Assembly (NCBI RefSeq): GCF_000165485.1
Contig: NC_014623.1
Coordinates: 9,752,893 to 9,816,892, forward strand
Source of the DNA: Stigmatella aurantiaca DW4/3-1
GTDB lineage: Bacteria; Myxococcota; Myxococcia; Myxococcales; Myxococcaceae
Direction: 5' to 3'
Length of the DNA stretch: 64,000 nt
This document shows positions 51,654 to 59,449 of the stretch, in pieces (position 1 is the stretch's first letter; each line of letters starts with the position of its first letter). Below the pieces are notes generated by a model. The model had not been told where the DNA came from and did not search any database. It saw nothing but the letters and a program-made list of their open reading frames with translations. The translations under genes and the position numbers were made by a program.

Positions 51654-52413
51654 GCTCCGCCTCCTGGATGAACACGGGGGTTGAAGCCAGGCGCTCGCGC
51701 AGAAAGGCCACATAGGCCGCCCGGTGCTCCGCCTTGGACGGAAAGCCCGCCTCCGTCTCCAGCCACTCATCCGGAATCAGCCCCACCACCCCCTCCAGCA
51801 CCTCGGGGGTCAGCCGCTCGCGCAGCGTGGCCTCCGCCGCGCGCAGCTCCGAGGCCCACGGCAGCAACACATGGTCCTTGATGGGCGCGAATGCGCTGCG
51901 GGCACGTTCCAGGTGTCCCTCCCAGGAGTGATGGAAGTACAGCGCGGCCCCGTGGTCGATGAGCCAGAGGGCTCTGTGCCAGACCAGCATGTTCGGGTTC
52001 TTCGGCGTCCGGTCCACATTCGTCACGTACGCATCGAAGCAGACGATGCCCGAGGCCTCCGCCGCCCCAGGTGCCGGACCCGCCAGCGGATCAAACGTGA
52101 TGGAGCGTGGCAGGTAATCCATCGCCAGGTTCAAACCGGCGCTTGCCTTGATCAGATCCCGGATCTCCCCATCCGGCTCGGCGCGTCCCAGCACCGGATC
52201 CAAGTGGATGAACACCAGTTCGGGCACCCGCAACCCCATCGCCCGCGCCAGCTCTCCGGCGATCAGCTCGGCGATGAGGGCCTTGGGCCCTTGCCCTGCC
52301 CCCCGGAACTTCAGCACGTACAGCCCCGAGTCCTCTGCCTCGACGATGGCCGGCAGGGAGCCGCCTTCTCTCAGCGGTGTCACATACCGGGTCGCGGTGA
52401 CCGTCCTCATCAT
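51631..52413 (-). CDS. HipA-like kinase domain protein
   Basis: 260 aa. It has the compact HipA-like kinase core without HipA's usual N-terminal domain: lysine in LYVLKFRGAGQGPKALIAEL, GELARAMGLRVPELVFIHLD, catalytic loop AYVTNVDRTPKNPNMLVW with Asp and Asn, and the metal-binding LWLIDHGAALYFHH. Catalysis is plausible. HipA itself phosphorylates glutamyl-tRNA synthetase and acts as a toxin. Here no HipB-type DNA-binding antitoxin is adjacent; instead DUF3037 is coupled downstream. The start is the first ATG of a pair (52413/52410) after a G-rich stretch; GTG 52422 is another option. Target unknown. Confidence 0.75.
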   Translation of the reverse strand: MMRTVTATRYVTPLREGGSLPAIVEAEDSGLYVLKFRGAGQGPKALIAELIAGELARAMGLRVPELVFIHLDPVLGRAEPDGEIRDLIKASAGLNLAMDYLPRSITFDPLAGPAPGAAEASGIVCFDAYVTNVDRTPKNPNMLVWHRALWLIDHGAALYFHHSWEGHLERARSAFAPIKDHVLLPWASELRAAEATLRERLTPEVLEGVVGLIPDEWLETEAGFPSKAEHRAAYVAFLRERLASTPVFIQEAERARAQLV

Positions 52414-52466
52414 GGCCCCCACTTACCACGGCGCCGCGCGCTTTCCGCCAGCGCGACGGCGGTCCC

Positions 52467-54032
52467 TTACGGCGAGGCGTCCGCCTGATCGTCCGCGGGA
52501 GCATGGCGTGGCACCTTCACCGTGAAAGTGGTGCCGTGCTGCGCATCCGAGCGGACGTCGATGGAACCCCCGTGTGCCCGGATGATGTGGTCCACGATGA
52601 ACAGTCCCAGCCCCAGGCTCCGCCCGGAGGCCCCTTCGGGCTGTGCCCGCCGCTTCATGGGGGAGTAGAGCTGGGACAGCATCTCCTCGGGAATGGGACT
52701 TCCCTGGTTGTGGACCTCCAGGATGACCTCCTGCCCCTCTCCCCGCGTCGTCACATGCACCTGCGTTCCGGGAGGGCTGTAGCGCAGCGCGTTTGTCACC
52801 AGGTTGGTGAGGACCTGGGCCATGCGGTCCGAGTCCCAGTCCCCGAAGCTGTTGCCGTGGTGGGTGACCTCGACGTGCCGCTCCGGAAAGTTGAGCTGCA
52901 CCTCGTCCACCACCTGCTGGGTGAGCTCCTGCAACTCCAGCCGCTTGCGCACCACCCGCAGCCCCCCGCCCAGCCGGGCCTGCGTGAAGTCGAGCGTCGT
53001 ATCGATTATCCGGTGCGCGCGCTCCGCCGAGGCCAGGATGCGGCTCAGCGCCTCTCGCATGCGCTCGTCGAGATCGCGGCGGCGCAGCATCATGACCGCC
53101 GAGAGGGTAATGGCGCTGATGGGGTTGCGCAGATCATGCCCGACCATGCCGGCCAGGTACTGCTCGAACTCCGCACGCTGCTGGGCCTCCTGCTCCTGGC
53201 GCTTCTGCTCGGAAATATCGAAGGCCAGGGTGGCCAGCGCCACGGACTGGCCACCCTCATCCGGGATGAAGAAGAGGTCGTGCTGCACCGGAATGGATGT
53301 GTCCGTGCTCAGGTTCCGCAACCGAAACTCCCCCCGCCACCGGCCCGTCTGCTGAAGAACAGGCTTGAGCTGGTCCGAGCACTGGCGCTGCTCCTCGGGC
53401 CCGTAGAAGTCCGTCAGCTTCAGACGCGTCACGTCCTCCCCCCCCAGCCCCACCATCTGGCGGCCCGCTGGGTTGAGGTATTGCATCTGGCCTTCCTGCG
53501 TGGCGAACCCAATGAAGGAGGAAGAGTCGGCCACCACGGCGGCGAGGCGCTGGTGCTCCACCCGCAAGCGCATCCGCTCGGCGGACTCGGCCTGTAGCTG
53601 GCGCCGGAGCTGCTCCCGCTCGATGGTGTTGCGCACCGCGCGGAAGAGGCTCTCCGGGGTGACCTCTGCCTTGACCAGATAGTCGGCCGCGCCCTCCTTG
53701 AGCGCCTGCGCGGCGATCCGCTCATTGCCCCGCCCCGTCAGCATCACCACGGGAGGCGGAGGAGCGATCTCGTACCTCCTCAGCCGGTGGAGAAACTCCA
53801 GGCCATTCATGCCCGGCAGGTGGTAGTCGAGCAGGATGCAGTCCACCGGATGCTTGCGGCAAGCCTCCAGGGCTGCCTCCGCGTCCTCTTCCTCGATGAA
53901 CGTGTAGTCATACTCGCCTACCTCGCCCAGGAAAGCCCGGTAGGTGCCACGATCCTCGGGGCTGTCCTCGACCAGCAGCAGCGTCAAGGAGAGGCGCGTC
54001 ACGGGAGGGCGCGCCGGTGCGGGCGGCGTCAT
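52467..54032 (-). CDS. Hybrid protein: receiver-PAS-histidine kinase
   Basis: 521 aa. Receiver first (LLLVEDSPEDRG, phospho-Asp in CILLDYHLPGMNG, lysine in LVKAEV), then a coiled coil and PAS domain (VVADSSSFIGFATQEGQMQY, ... FDISEQKRQEQ), then HisKA with H-box GMVGHDLRNPISAI and an HATPase (NLVTNALRYSPPG, GRSLGLGLFIVDHI). It is cytoplasmic. It is the last gene of the phytochrome cassette and overlaps the upstream receiver gene by four bases. A likely role is receiving phosphoryl groups or protein contacts from upstream partners and passing the signal on; direction is not evident from sequence. Confidence 0.88.
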   Translation of the reverse strand: MTPPAPARPPVTRLSLTLLLVEDSPEDRGTYRAFLGEVGEYDYTFIEEEDAEAALEACRKHPVDCILLDYHLPGMNGLEFLHRLRRYEIAPPPPVVMLTGRGNERIAAQALKEGAADYLVKAEVTPESLFRAVRNTIEREQLRRQLQAESAERMRLRVEHQRLAAVVADSSSFIGFATQEGQMQYLNPAGRQMVGLGGEDVTRLKLTDFYGPEEQRQCSDQLKPVLQQTGRWRGEFRLRNLSTDTSIPVQHDLFFIPDEGGQSVALATLAFDISEQKRQEQEAQQRAEFEQYLAGMVGHDLRNPISAITLSAVMMLRRRDLDERMREALSRILASAERAHRIIDTTLDFTQARLGGGLRVVRKRLELQELTQQVVDEVQLNFPERHVEVTHHGNSFGDWDSDRMAQVLTNLVTNALRYSPPGTQVHVTTRGEGQEVILEVHNQGSPIPEEMLSQLYSPMKRRAQPEGASGRSLGLGLFIVDHIIRAHGGSIDVRSDAQHGTTFTVKVPRHAPADDQADASP

Positions 54033-54490
54033 TGCCACCGCCTCTCACGCAAGGGCGCCACGGGGAGCGCGGGAAGAACGACGAAATCCAGCCAGAATTC
54101 CTTCAAGAGCCGCACCATGCGCTCGAACCGGTCGAGATCCACGGGCTTGAGAAGATAAGCACTGACCCCCAGCTGATAACAGCTCTGCACATCCCTGGGG
54201 TTGTCCGAGGTGGAGAAGACAATGACGGGAATACTCCGCAAGGAGGCATCCGCCTTGAGGCGCTCCAGCACCTGGCGCCCGTCCATTCCTGGCAGATTGA
54301 GGTCCAGCAAGACGAGCCCCGGCCGGGGTGCCTGCTCCTCCTCCTGGTACCGTCCCTGATGGCCCAGAAACTCCAGCGTTTCTTCTCCGTCCGCGCAGCG
54401 AAACAAGGGGTTCGGAATGGACGCGCCCCGGAAGGCGAGCTGGAGCATGTCGAAGTCCTCGTCGTTGTCTTCGACAACCAAGATAGGCAT
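54029..54490 (-). CDS. Response regulator, Rcp1-like single receiver
   Basis: 153 aa. Receiver with acidic pair in ILVVEDNDED, phospho-Asp in LVLLDLNLPGMDG and lysine in YLLKPVDLDRF. The Q-L-A-F/NP-L-F-x-C-x-D-G-E-E-x-L-E-F-L pattern is that of Rcp1-type receivers, which dock to phytochrome histidine kinases. The gene begins four bases after the stop of the bacteriophytochrome gene, so it is very probably the cognate receiver. A short basic C-terminal tail follows. The first 10 residues of the longer frame overlap the previous gene and were left out. Confidence 0.88.
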   Translation of the reverse strand: MPILVVEDNDEDFDMLQLAFRGASIPNPLFRCADGEETLEFLGHQGRYQEEEQAPRPGLVLLDLNLPGMDGRQVLERLKADASLRSIPVIVFSTSDNPRDVQSCYQLGVSAYLLKPVDLDRFERMVRLLKEFWLDFVVLPALPVAPLRERRWQ

Positions 54491-54494
54491 CCCG

Positions 54495-56777
54495 CTATTC
54501 ACCGGAAGGCTCCTGGGCATCCCGCTCCGCGGCCAGGGTGAAGTAGAACGCGGAGCCCTCTCCAGGAGTGGATTCCAGCCAGATGCGGCCGTTGTGCCGC
54601 TCGATGATGCGCTTGACGATGGTCAGGCCCGTGCCCGTGCCCCCCCCGAAGCGGTCACGCGCATGCAGCCGCTTGAAGATGCGAAAGATGGTCTCGTGGA
54701 ACTCGGCCTTGATGCCAATGCCGTTGTCCCGCACGAAGTAGGCCACGCGCGCGGCCTGTCCGTCCGGCACCGCCCCCAGCTCCACCCATCGCTCGGCCTT
54801 GTCGTTGTACTTGAGGGCATTCGTGATGAGGTTGGTGAAGACCTCCGCGATGCGGACCCGGTCACACCGCGCCGGCGGCAGCGGCCGAGGAATGCGCACC
54901 TCCACGCGTGCCTCCTCCAACCGGGGCCGGAGCAACTCCAACACCTGGTTCACCACCTCGTTGAGATCCGTCTCCCGCAGCAGCAACTCGGTGCGTCCCA
55001 CCTGGGCATAGTGCAGGAGCGAGTTGATGAGGCTCTCCATGCGCTGGGTGAGCCGCACGACGGTGTCCAGCCGCTCCTTCGCGGTGGCGGGCAGCACGGC
55101 CTCGGCCTCCCGCAGCGCGAGCAGGGTGTAGTTGTGAATGCCGCGCAGAGGCTCCTTCAGGTCATGGCTGGCCGCGTAGGCGAAGGCATCGAGCTCCACG
55201 TTGCTGCGTTCCAGCTCCGTGTTGAGCTTGAGCAGTTCCTCGCTGCGCTGCAGGGCCACATCGATGATGGAGCGGCGCAGCTCGGAGGCGGCCTCCACCT
55301 CGTACGCCTTCCAGGGCAGACACCTGCCACGCACCGTCTCCTTCCACAACTCGAAGGACTTGCGCGGGTGCAGCCTCGGACCGCCCTGATCGAACTCCAC
55401 GGCCTTGGTGGGGTTGCCACTCCAGTTCACGGTCTGGACCGCCTCCGGACGGAACCACAGCACGAAGTTGTTGCGGCCCCGGGACATGGAGAAGGCCATG
55501 AGCCCGGCGGCCACCTCCTGGAAGGCCTGGGCCTCCGGGTACTCTCTGGCCAGCCGGTCCGTGCAGAACACCCCCTCGCCGGTGCGCGAACCCAACCACT
55601 CGATCAGCCCGGTGAGGGCCTCGTCCGAGGGGGCTTGGCCGAGCACCGTCGTCCGCCCATGAAAGTGGATGGCGGCGCCATGGGCATGGACCAGCTCCAA
55701 CAGGCCGGACTCCTGGCTGGCCAGCCCCGAGACGAAGTCCACCTCCCGCGCCATGCGCTCCAGCAGGGCCGCGTGGATGGACTTGGCGCGGATGCGCTGG
55801 TCATAGTCCTCGTTGCCCTCCTTCGCCGCCAGCAGGCTGGACATCACCTCGCCGAGGAACTCACACGCCGTGCGAACCTCGTAAGGCACATACCGGGTGC
55901 CCGAGACCTGGGTGCAGGAGATGAGCCCCCAGAGCTTGCCGTCCTTCATGAGCGAGATGCTCATGGAGGCCTGCACGCCCATGTTGTGGAGGTATTCCAG
56001 GTGAATGGGAGACACGCTGCGCAGCACCGAGAAGGACAGATCCAGCGGCTCCCCGTGCCCGGGCAAGGCCCGCACGCGCGCGGGCTGATAATCGATGGTG
56101 GGGATGATGCGCAGCCAGTTGAGCTGATACAACTCGCGCGCCTGGCGCGGGATGTCCGAGGCGGGGAAGTGCAGCCCCAGGTAGGGATCGGCCCGGGCAT
56201 CCCGGGCCTCGGCGATCACCGAGCCGTTCCACTCCGCATCGAAGCGGTAGATGATGGCGCGGTCGAACCCGGTGAGCCCCCGGACCTCCTGGACGACGGC
56301 CTCGCACAGCTCCTGCAAGTCCCTCGCGTCGCGCAGGCGCGACAGGCCGTCCCGCACCGCGTGGAAGAAGCTCAGGAAAGGAACAGCCTCCCGGTGCGAC
56401 GAGGGCTCCAGCTCGAGGATGAGCCGTCCCTGGTGGCGGTGCGCGATGCCGTCGAAGAAACGGTCCACCCCGTCCACGCGCCAGACCACCTTCAAGGGGT
56501 TGAGCTGCTTGAGCCGCGCGCTGCGCAGGTCCGCCTCCAGTGGCTCGCGCACCGAGGGCTCGATGAAGTGTCCGAGCGGAGCGCCCAGCAGCTGCTCGGC
56601 GGAGTTGCCCAGAACGGCGGGCGCATTCTCGCTCGCGTGCGTGAGCACCAACCCGGGCTCGCTGAGCACCAGAAGCACGCCGTGCGGCTGGATCGCGCCA
56701 GGGATGTGAATGGGCTCCCGGTCGCAGTTGGTGAGATCCACCTCCTGCTTGCCGCTCCGGGACGCCTCAGTGCTCAT
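54495..56777 (-). CDS. Bacteriophytochrome histidine kinase
   Basis: 760 aa light sensor. PAS-GAF-PHY photosensory module: Cys18 in LTNCDREPIHIPG is the biliverdin attachment site; GFDRAIIYRFDAEWNGSVIA and PASDIP (205-210) mark the GAF domain; PHY has the tongue motif PRKSF near residue 470. The kinase part has H-box ASHDLKEPLRG (about 538) and HATPase motifs (NLITNALKYND, DNGIGI, GGTGTGLTIVKRI). It should switch between red and far-red states and phosphorylate the adjacent receiver. No heme oxygenase (biliverdin source) is in the window. ATG 56777 follows GGGAGG and overlaps the upstream gene by 11 bases. Confidence 0.94.
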   Translation of the reverse strand: MSTEASRSGKQEVDLTNCDREPIHIPGAIQPHGVLLVLSEPGLVLTHASENAPAVLGNSAEQLLGAPLGHFIEPSVREPLEADLRSARLKQLNPLKVVWRVDGVDRFFDGIAHRHQGRLILELEPSSHREAVPFLSFFHAVRDGLSRLRDARDLQELCEAVVQEVRGLTGFDRAIIYRFDAEWNGSVIAEARDARADPYLGLHFPASDIPRQARELYQLNWLRIIPTIDYQPARVRALPGHGEPLDLSFSVLRSVSPIHLEYLHNMGVQASMSISLMKDGKLWGLISCTQVSGTRYVPYEVRTACEFLGEVMSSLLAAKEGNEDYDQRIRAKSIHAALLERMAREVDFVSGLASQESGLLELVHAHGAAIHFHGRTTVLGQAPSDEALTGLIEWLGSRTGEGVFCTDRLAREYPEAQAFQEVAAGLMAFSMSRGRNNFVLWFRPEAVQTVNWSGNPTKAVEFDQGGPRLHPRKSFELWKETVRGRCLPWKAYEVEAASELRRSIIDVALQRSEELLKLNTELERSNVELDAFAYAASHDLKEPLRGIHNYTLLALREAEAVLPATAKERLDTVVRLTQRMESLINSLLHYAQVGRTELLLRETDLNEVVNQVLELLRPRLEEARVEVRIPRPLPPARCDRVRIAEVFTNLITNALKYNDKAERWVELGAVPDGQAARVAYFVRDNGIGIKAEFHETIFRIFKRLHARDRFGGGTGTGLTIVKRIIERHNGRIWLESTPGEGSAFYFTLAAERDAQEPSGE

Positions 56778-58437
56778 CCTGCGCGCCTCCCCCTTCCCCG
56801 TCAGGAGACCTCCGTGGCAGCTCGACGGTAAAGGTGGCGCCCTGGCCCGGCTCGCTCCGCACGAGCACCTGACCACCCATGGCCTCCACCACCTGGCGGG
56901 TGATGAAGAGCCCCAGTCCCAACCCTCCGTAGTGCCGGTCCGACACCCCCCGCTCGAAGCGGCCAAAGAGGCGGGCCTGCACGCCCTCATCCATGCCAAT
57001 GCCCTCGTCGCTCACCCTGAGCCGCGCCCACTCGCCCATCTCCTCGACCCGCAGCTGGACGGCGCGCCCCGCGCCAAACTTGAGGGCGTTGGACAAAAGG
57101 TTCGTCACCACCTGCTCCAGCCGCAGCGCATCCCAGTGGCCCAGCACACGGACCGGGGCATCGATCTCCAGCGGACTGCCCACCCGCATGGCCTGGGTCT
57201 CGAACCCCGAGGCCACCGCCCGCACGATGGCCGCGAGGTTGACGCCCCGCTCGCGGCGTAGGGACAGCCGGCCGCTGATGATTCGCGTGGTGTCCAGCAG
57301 GCTGTCCACCAGCGACGCCAGCCGTCCCAGCTGGGTGCCCGCGGACTCCAGATGCTTGTGCAGGCGCTCCCGGGGGATCAATCCAGCATGCGCGTCCACC
57401 TCCTTGCGCATCACCTGCACCCTCAAGGACAGGGACGTGAGCGGGGTCTTCAGCTCGTGGCTCGCCACGGAGAGGAACTCGTCCCGCTGGCGCACGGCCT
57501 CCCGCAGCCCCGCCATGAGCCGCTCCTTCTCGGTCTCCGCTGTCTTCGCCTCGGTGATGTCGGTCATGAAGCCTTCGATGAACCGCAACTCCCCCTCTGG
57601 GGAGAAAACCCCAGCGGACCGGGCCCACATCCAGCGAGGCTCCGCATCCCGGCGAAGGATGCGGTACACGGCGGTCTGCAGGCGGCCTTCCGCGAAGGCC
57701 TGCTTCGCCTCCTGGACGATCCGCTCGACATCCTCCGGCGACATGAGGCTCTTCCAGAGCTGGGGACTGGCGGTGAACTCAGCGGCGGAATAGCCGGTGA
57801 GCGACTGGCACCCCTCACTGGCGAAGTCGAGGCTCCAGTCCGGGCTGCAGCGGAACACCATGCCCGGCAAGTTGCCCATGAGCATCGAGAGCGTCCGCTG
57901 GCTTTCGAGCAGCGCCTCCTCCGCCTGGCGTCTCTGGCTCTCCAGCACCTGCCGCTCGCGCAGGCCCAGCGCCTTCTCCTGGCGTCTCAGGGCCTCGCGC
58001 TCATGGTAGAGATCCACGAAGACGCGTACCTTCGCGCGCAGGGCATCCGGCTTCACGGGCTTGCTCAGGTAGTCCACCGCGCCGCTGGCATACCCACGCA
58101 CGATGACGGCTTCCTCCCGCCGCGCGCCCGACAGGAAGATGAGGGGCACACGCCGGTTGGGGGCGTGCTCCCGGATGAGCCGGGCCGCCTCGAAACCGTC
58201 CATTCCCGGCATCCGTACATCCATCAGCACCAGGGCGAACTCCTGATCGTCCAGATACTGCAGGGCCTCCTCACCCGAATGGGCTTTAACTATTTGGAGG
58301 TCCAACGAATTGAGCGAGCGCTCAACAGCCGCCAATTCGAAGGGCTGATCATCCACGACCAGAATGGTGGCCCGCGATTCTTGCCCGACGTGCAAGGCGC
58401 CTCCGGTACGAGACGGTGTAACAGTGCCAAGCAGCAT
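56767..58437 (-). CDS. Hybrid protein: receiver-PAS-histidine kinase, head of phytochrome cassette
   Basis: 556 aa. N-terminal receiver (ILVVDDQPFELAAV, phospho-Asp in LVLMDVRMPGMDG, lysine in YLSKPVKP), coiled-coil linker, PAS/PAC (LPGMVFRCSPDWSLDFASEG ... FMTDITEAKTAE), HisKA with H-box SVASHELKTPLTSL and HATPase (NLLSNALKFGAG, GGLGLGLFITRQV). It is cytoplasmic. All phosphorylation residues are present. It is the first of four overlapping or touching genes on this strand, followed directly by the bacteriophytochrome, so it is probably expressed with it and may be fed by it. The ATG at 58437 after AAGG is preferred over the GTG six bases upstream. Confidence 0.88.
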   Translation of the reverse strand: MLLGTVTPSRTGGALHVGQESRATILVVDDQPFELAAVERSLNSLDLQIVKAHSGEEALQYLDDQEFALVLMDVRMPGMDGFEAARLIREHAPNRRVPLIFLSGARREEAVIVRGYASGAVDYLSKPVKPDALRAKVRVFVDLYHEREALRRQEKALGLRERQVLESQRRQAEEALLESQRTLSMLMGNLPGMVFRCSPDWSLDFASEGCQSLTGYSAAEFTASPQLWKSLMSPEDVERIVQEAKQAFAEGRLQTAVYRILRRDAEPRWMWARSAGVFSPEGELRFIEGFMTDITEAKTAETEKERLMAGLREAVRQRDEFLSVASHELKTPLTSLSLRVQVMRKEVDAHAGLIPRERLHKHLESAGTQLGRLASLVDSLLDTTRIISGRLSLRRERGVNLAAIVRAVASGFETQAMRVGSPLEIDAPVRVLGHWDALRLEQVVTNLLSNALKFGAGRAVQLRVEEMGEWARLRVSDEGIGMDEGVQARLFGRFERGVSDRHYGGLGLGLFITRQVVEAMGGQVLVRSEPGQGATFTVELPRRSPDGEGGGAQDEH

Positions 58438-58563
58438 GTGCACGCGCCTTGTAGGCTGAAGTGTTCAACACTCACAATGCACCCGAGGGCAATGTCAACC
58501 ATCGCTCGAATGCATGCCAGGGCTTCGGGCTGTACCCACCTCAGCACACCTGAGAAGGGCCCC

Positions 58564-59052
58564 TCAGGGGCCGCTTCCCCCCGCGCTCATCCGCAACTCC
58601 ACGGCCGGTGCGTGCACGGGCTCACGCATGAGCCGGCTCGCCATCCGCTTCAACTTCGCCGCGGTCGCCGCGCGGTGGATGATGGTCGTCAGCTCTTCGG
58701 GCCGGTAGGGCTTGCGCAGCAGGTGGAAGAAGTCGCGCGCCTGTTGGAGTTCGAGCCGCTGCACCGACTGGTAATCCCCGGTGATCAAAATGCCCGCCAG
58801 GTAGGGCCGGCTGGTGGAGGCCGCGTGCAGCAGGTGGCCACAGTCCCGCGTGGGCAGGTCAATGTCCACGCACGCGACATCGAAGTGGTGCTGGTCCATC
58901 AGCGCGATCGCTGACTCAGCGGTCCTGGCGAGTTTGACCTGGAAATGCATGGACAGGATCGTCCCAGCCGCTCCAAGCGCCGCCTCCTCTGCCGCGACGA
59001 ACAAGACGCTGCACAGGTTGGAAACCTCCGTACGGAGTGTCATTCCACGCAT
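58564..59052 (-). CDS. Degenerate single-domain receiver
   Basis: 162 aa with a receiver fold: phospho-Asp candidate in VACVDIDLP, TGDY, and lysine in LLRKPYRPEEL. The acidic pocket normally reading DD is AAEE (VLFVAAEEAAL), so Mg binding and normal phosphorylation are doubtful. The tail (AAKLKRMASRLM) matches that of the intact receiver at 38-469. It runs in the same direction as the phytochrome cassette, 126 bases upstream of it, and is divergent from the membrane histidine kinase. It may act as a constitutive or protein-binding receiver (inference). An alternative start lies three codons in. Confidence 0.75.
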   Translation of the reverse strand: MRGMTLRTEVSNLCSVLFVAAEEAALGAAGTILSMHFQVKLARTAESAIALMDQHHFDVACVDIDLPTRDCGHLLHAASTSRPYLAGILITGDYQSVQRLELQQARDFFHLLRKPYRPEELTTIIHRAATAAKLKRMASRLMREPVHAPAVELRMSAGGSGP

Positions 59053-59449
59053 GATGTGATTCCCCCCGGTGAGGCCTCTGTGCCTGAATCCAGACGTTCA
59101 AGAGCCTCGCCCCTATCCATCCATCAGAATGCCCCCCGTGTTCAAGTCCCCCACCCCTGGAATGACAAAAAACTCCGGCGCCGGTAGAACCCGGGGAGTA
59201 CATTTCCGGACGCCCCCAGACAGTCCTGTCTGGCATGTGACAACGCCATCACCCTTTCGGCCGGTTTGAATTCCTGGCTTTGTCGGTGATAGTGACCTTC
59301 TGGTCTGGGGCAGCTTTGTCATGGATCGGGGGGGAAGTCATGACACGTCGGTCCTCGGCAGCTGCCTTGGCAGAAGGGCTGTGCCTGCCTGCATGCCCGC
59401 TTTGAATGGACCCCGTCCGCTTCGTGAGAGCGCTTCCATCGGGTTCCCC
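59053..59449. promoter_or_regulatory. Divergent regulatory region of receiver and histidine kinase genes
   Basis: 397 bases with no supported gene. It holds the perfect dyad at 59216-59233 and an AT-rich stretch (TTTGAATTCCTGG, near 59265) that may be part of a promoter for the rightward histidine kinase. It separates two two-component genes transcribed in opposite directions, so one regulator bound in the middle could control both. Confidence 0.4.
59216..59233. promoter_or_regulatory. Perfect 18-base dyad, candidate operator
   Basis: CCAGACAGTCCTGTCTGG: 8-base arms CCAGACAG / CTGTCTGG around two bases. Half-site spacing of one helical turn is what a dimeric helix-turn-helix repressor or activator would use. 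It sits mid-way in the divergent gap between the degenerate receiver and the membrane histidine kinase genes. Confidence 0.5.

Noticed and set aside
54417-56831. An 804-codon plus-strand frame opposite the bacteriophytochrome
   Set aside because: Shadow of the bacteriophytochrome gene; the phytochrome motifs on the minus strand are unambiguous.
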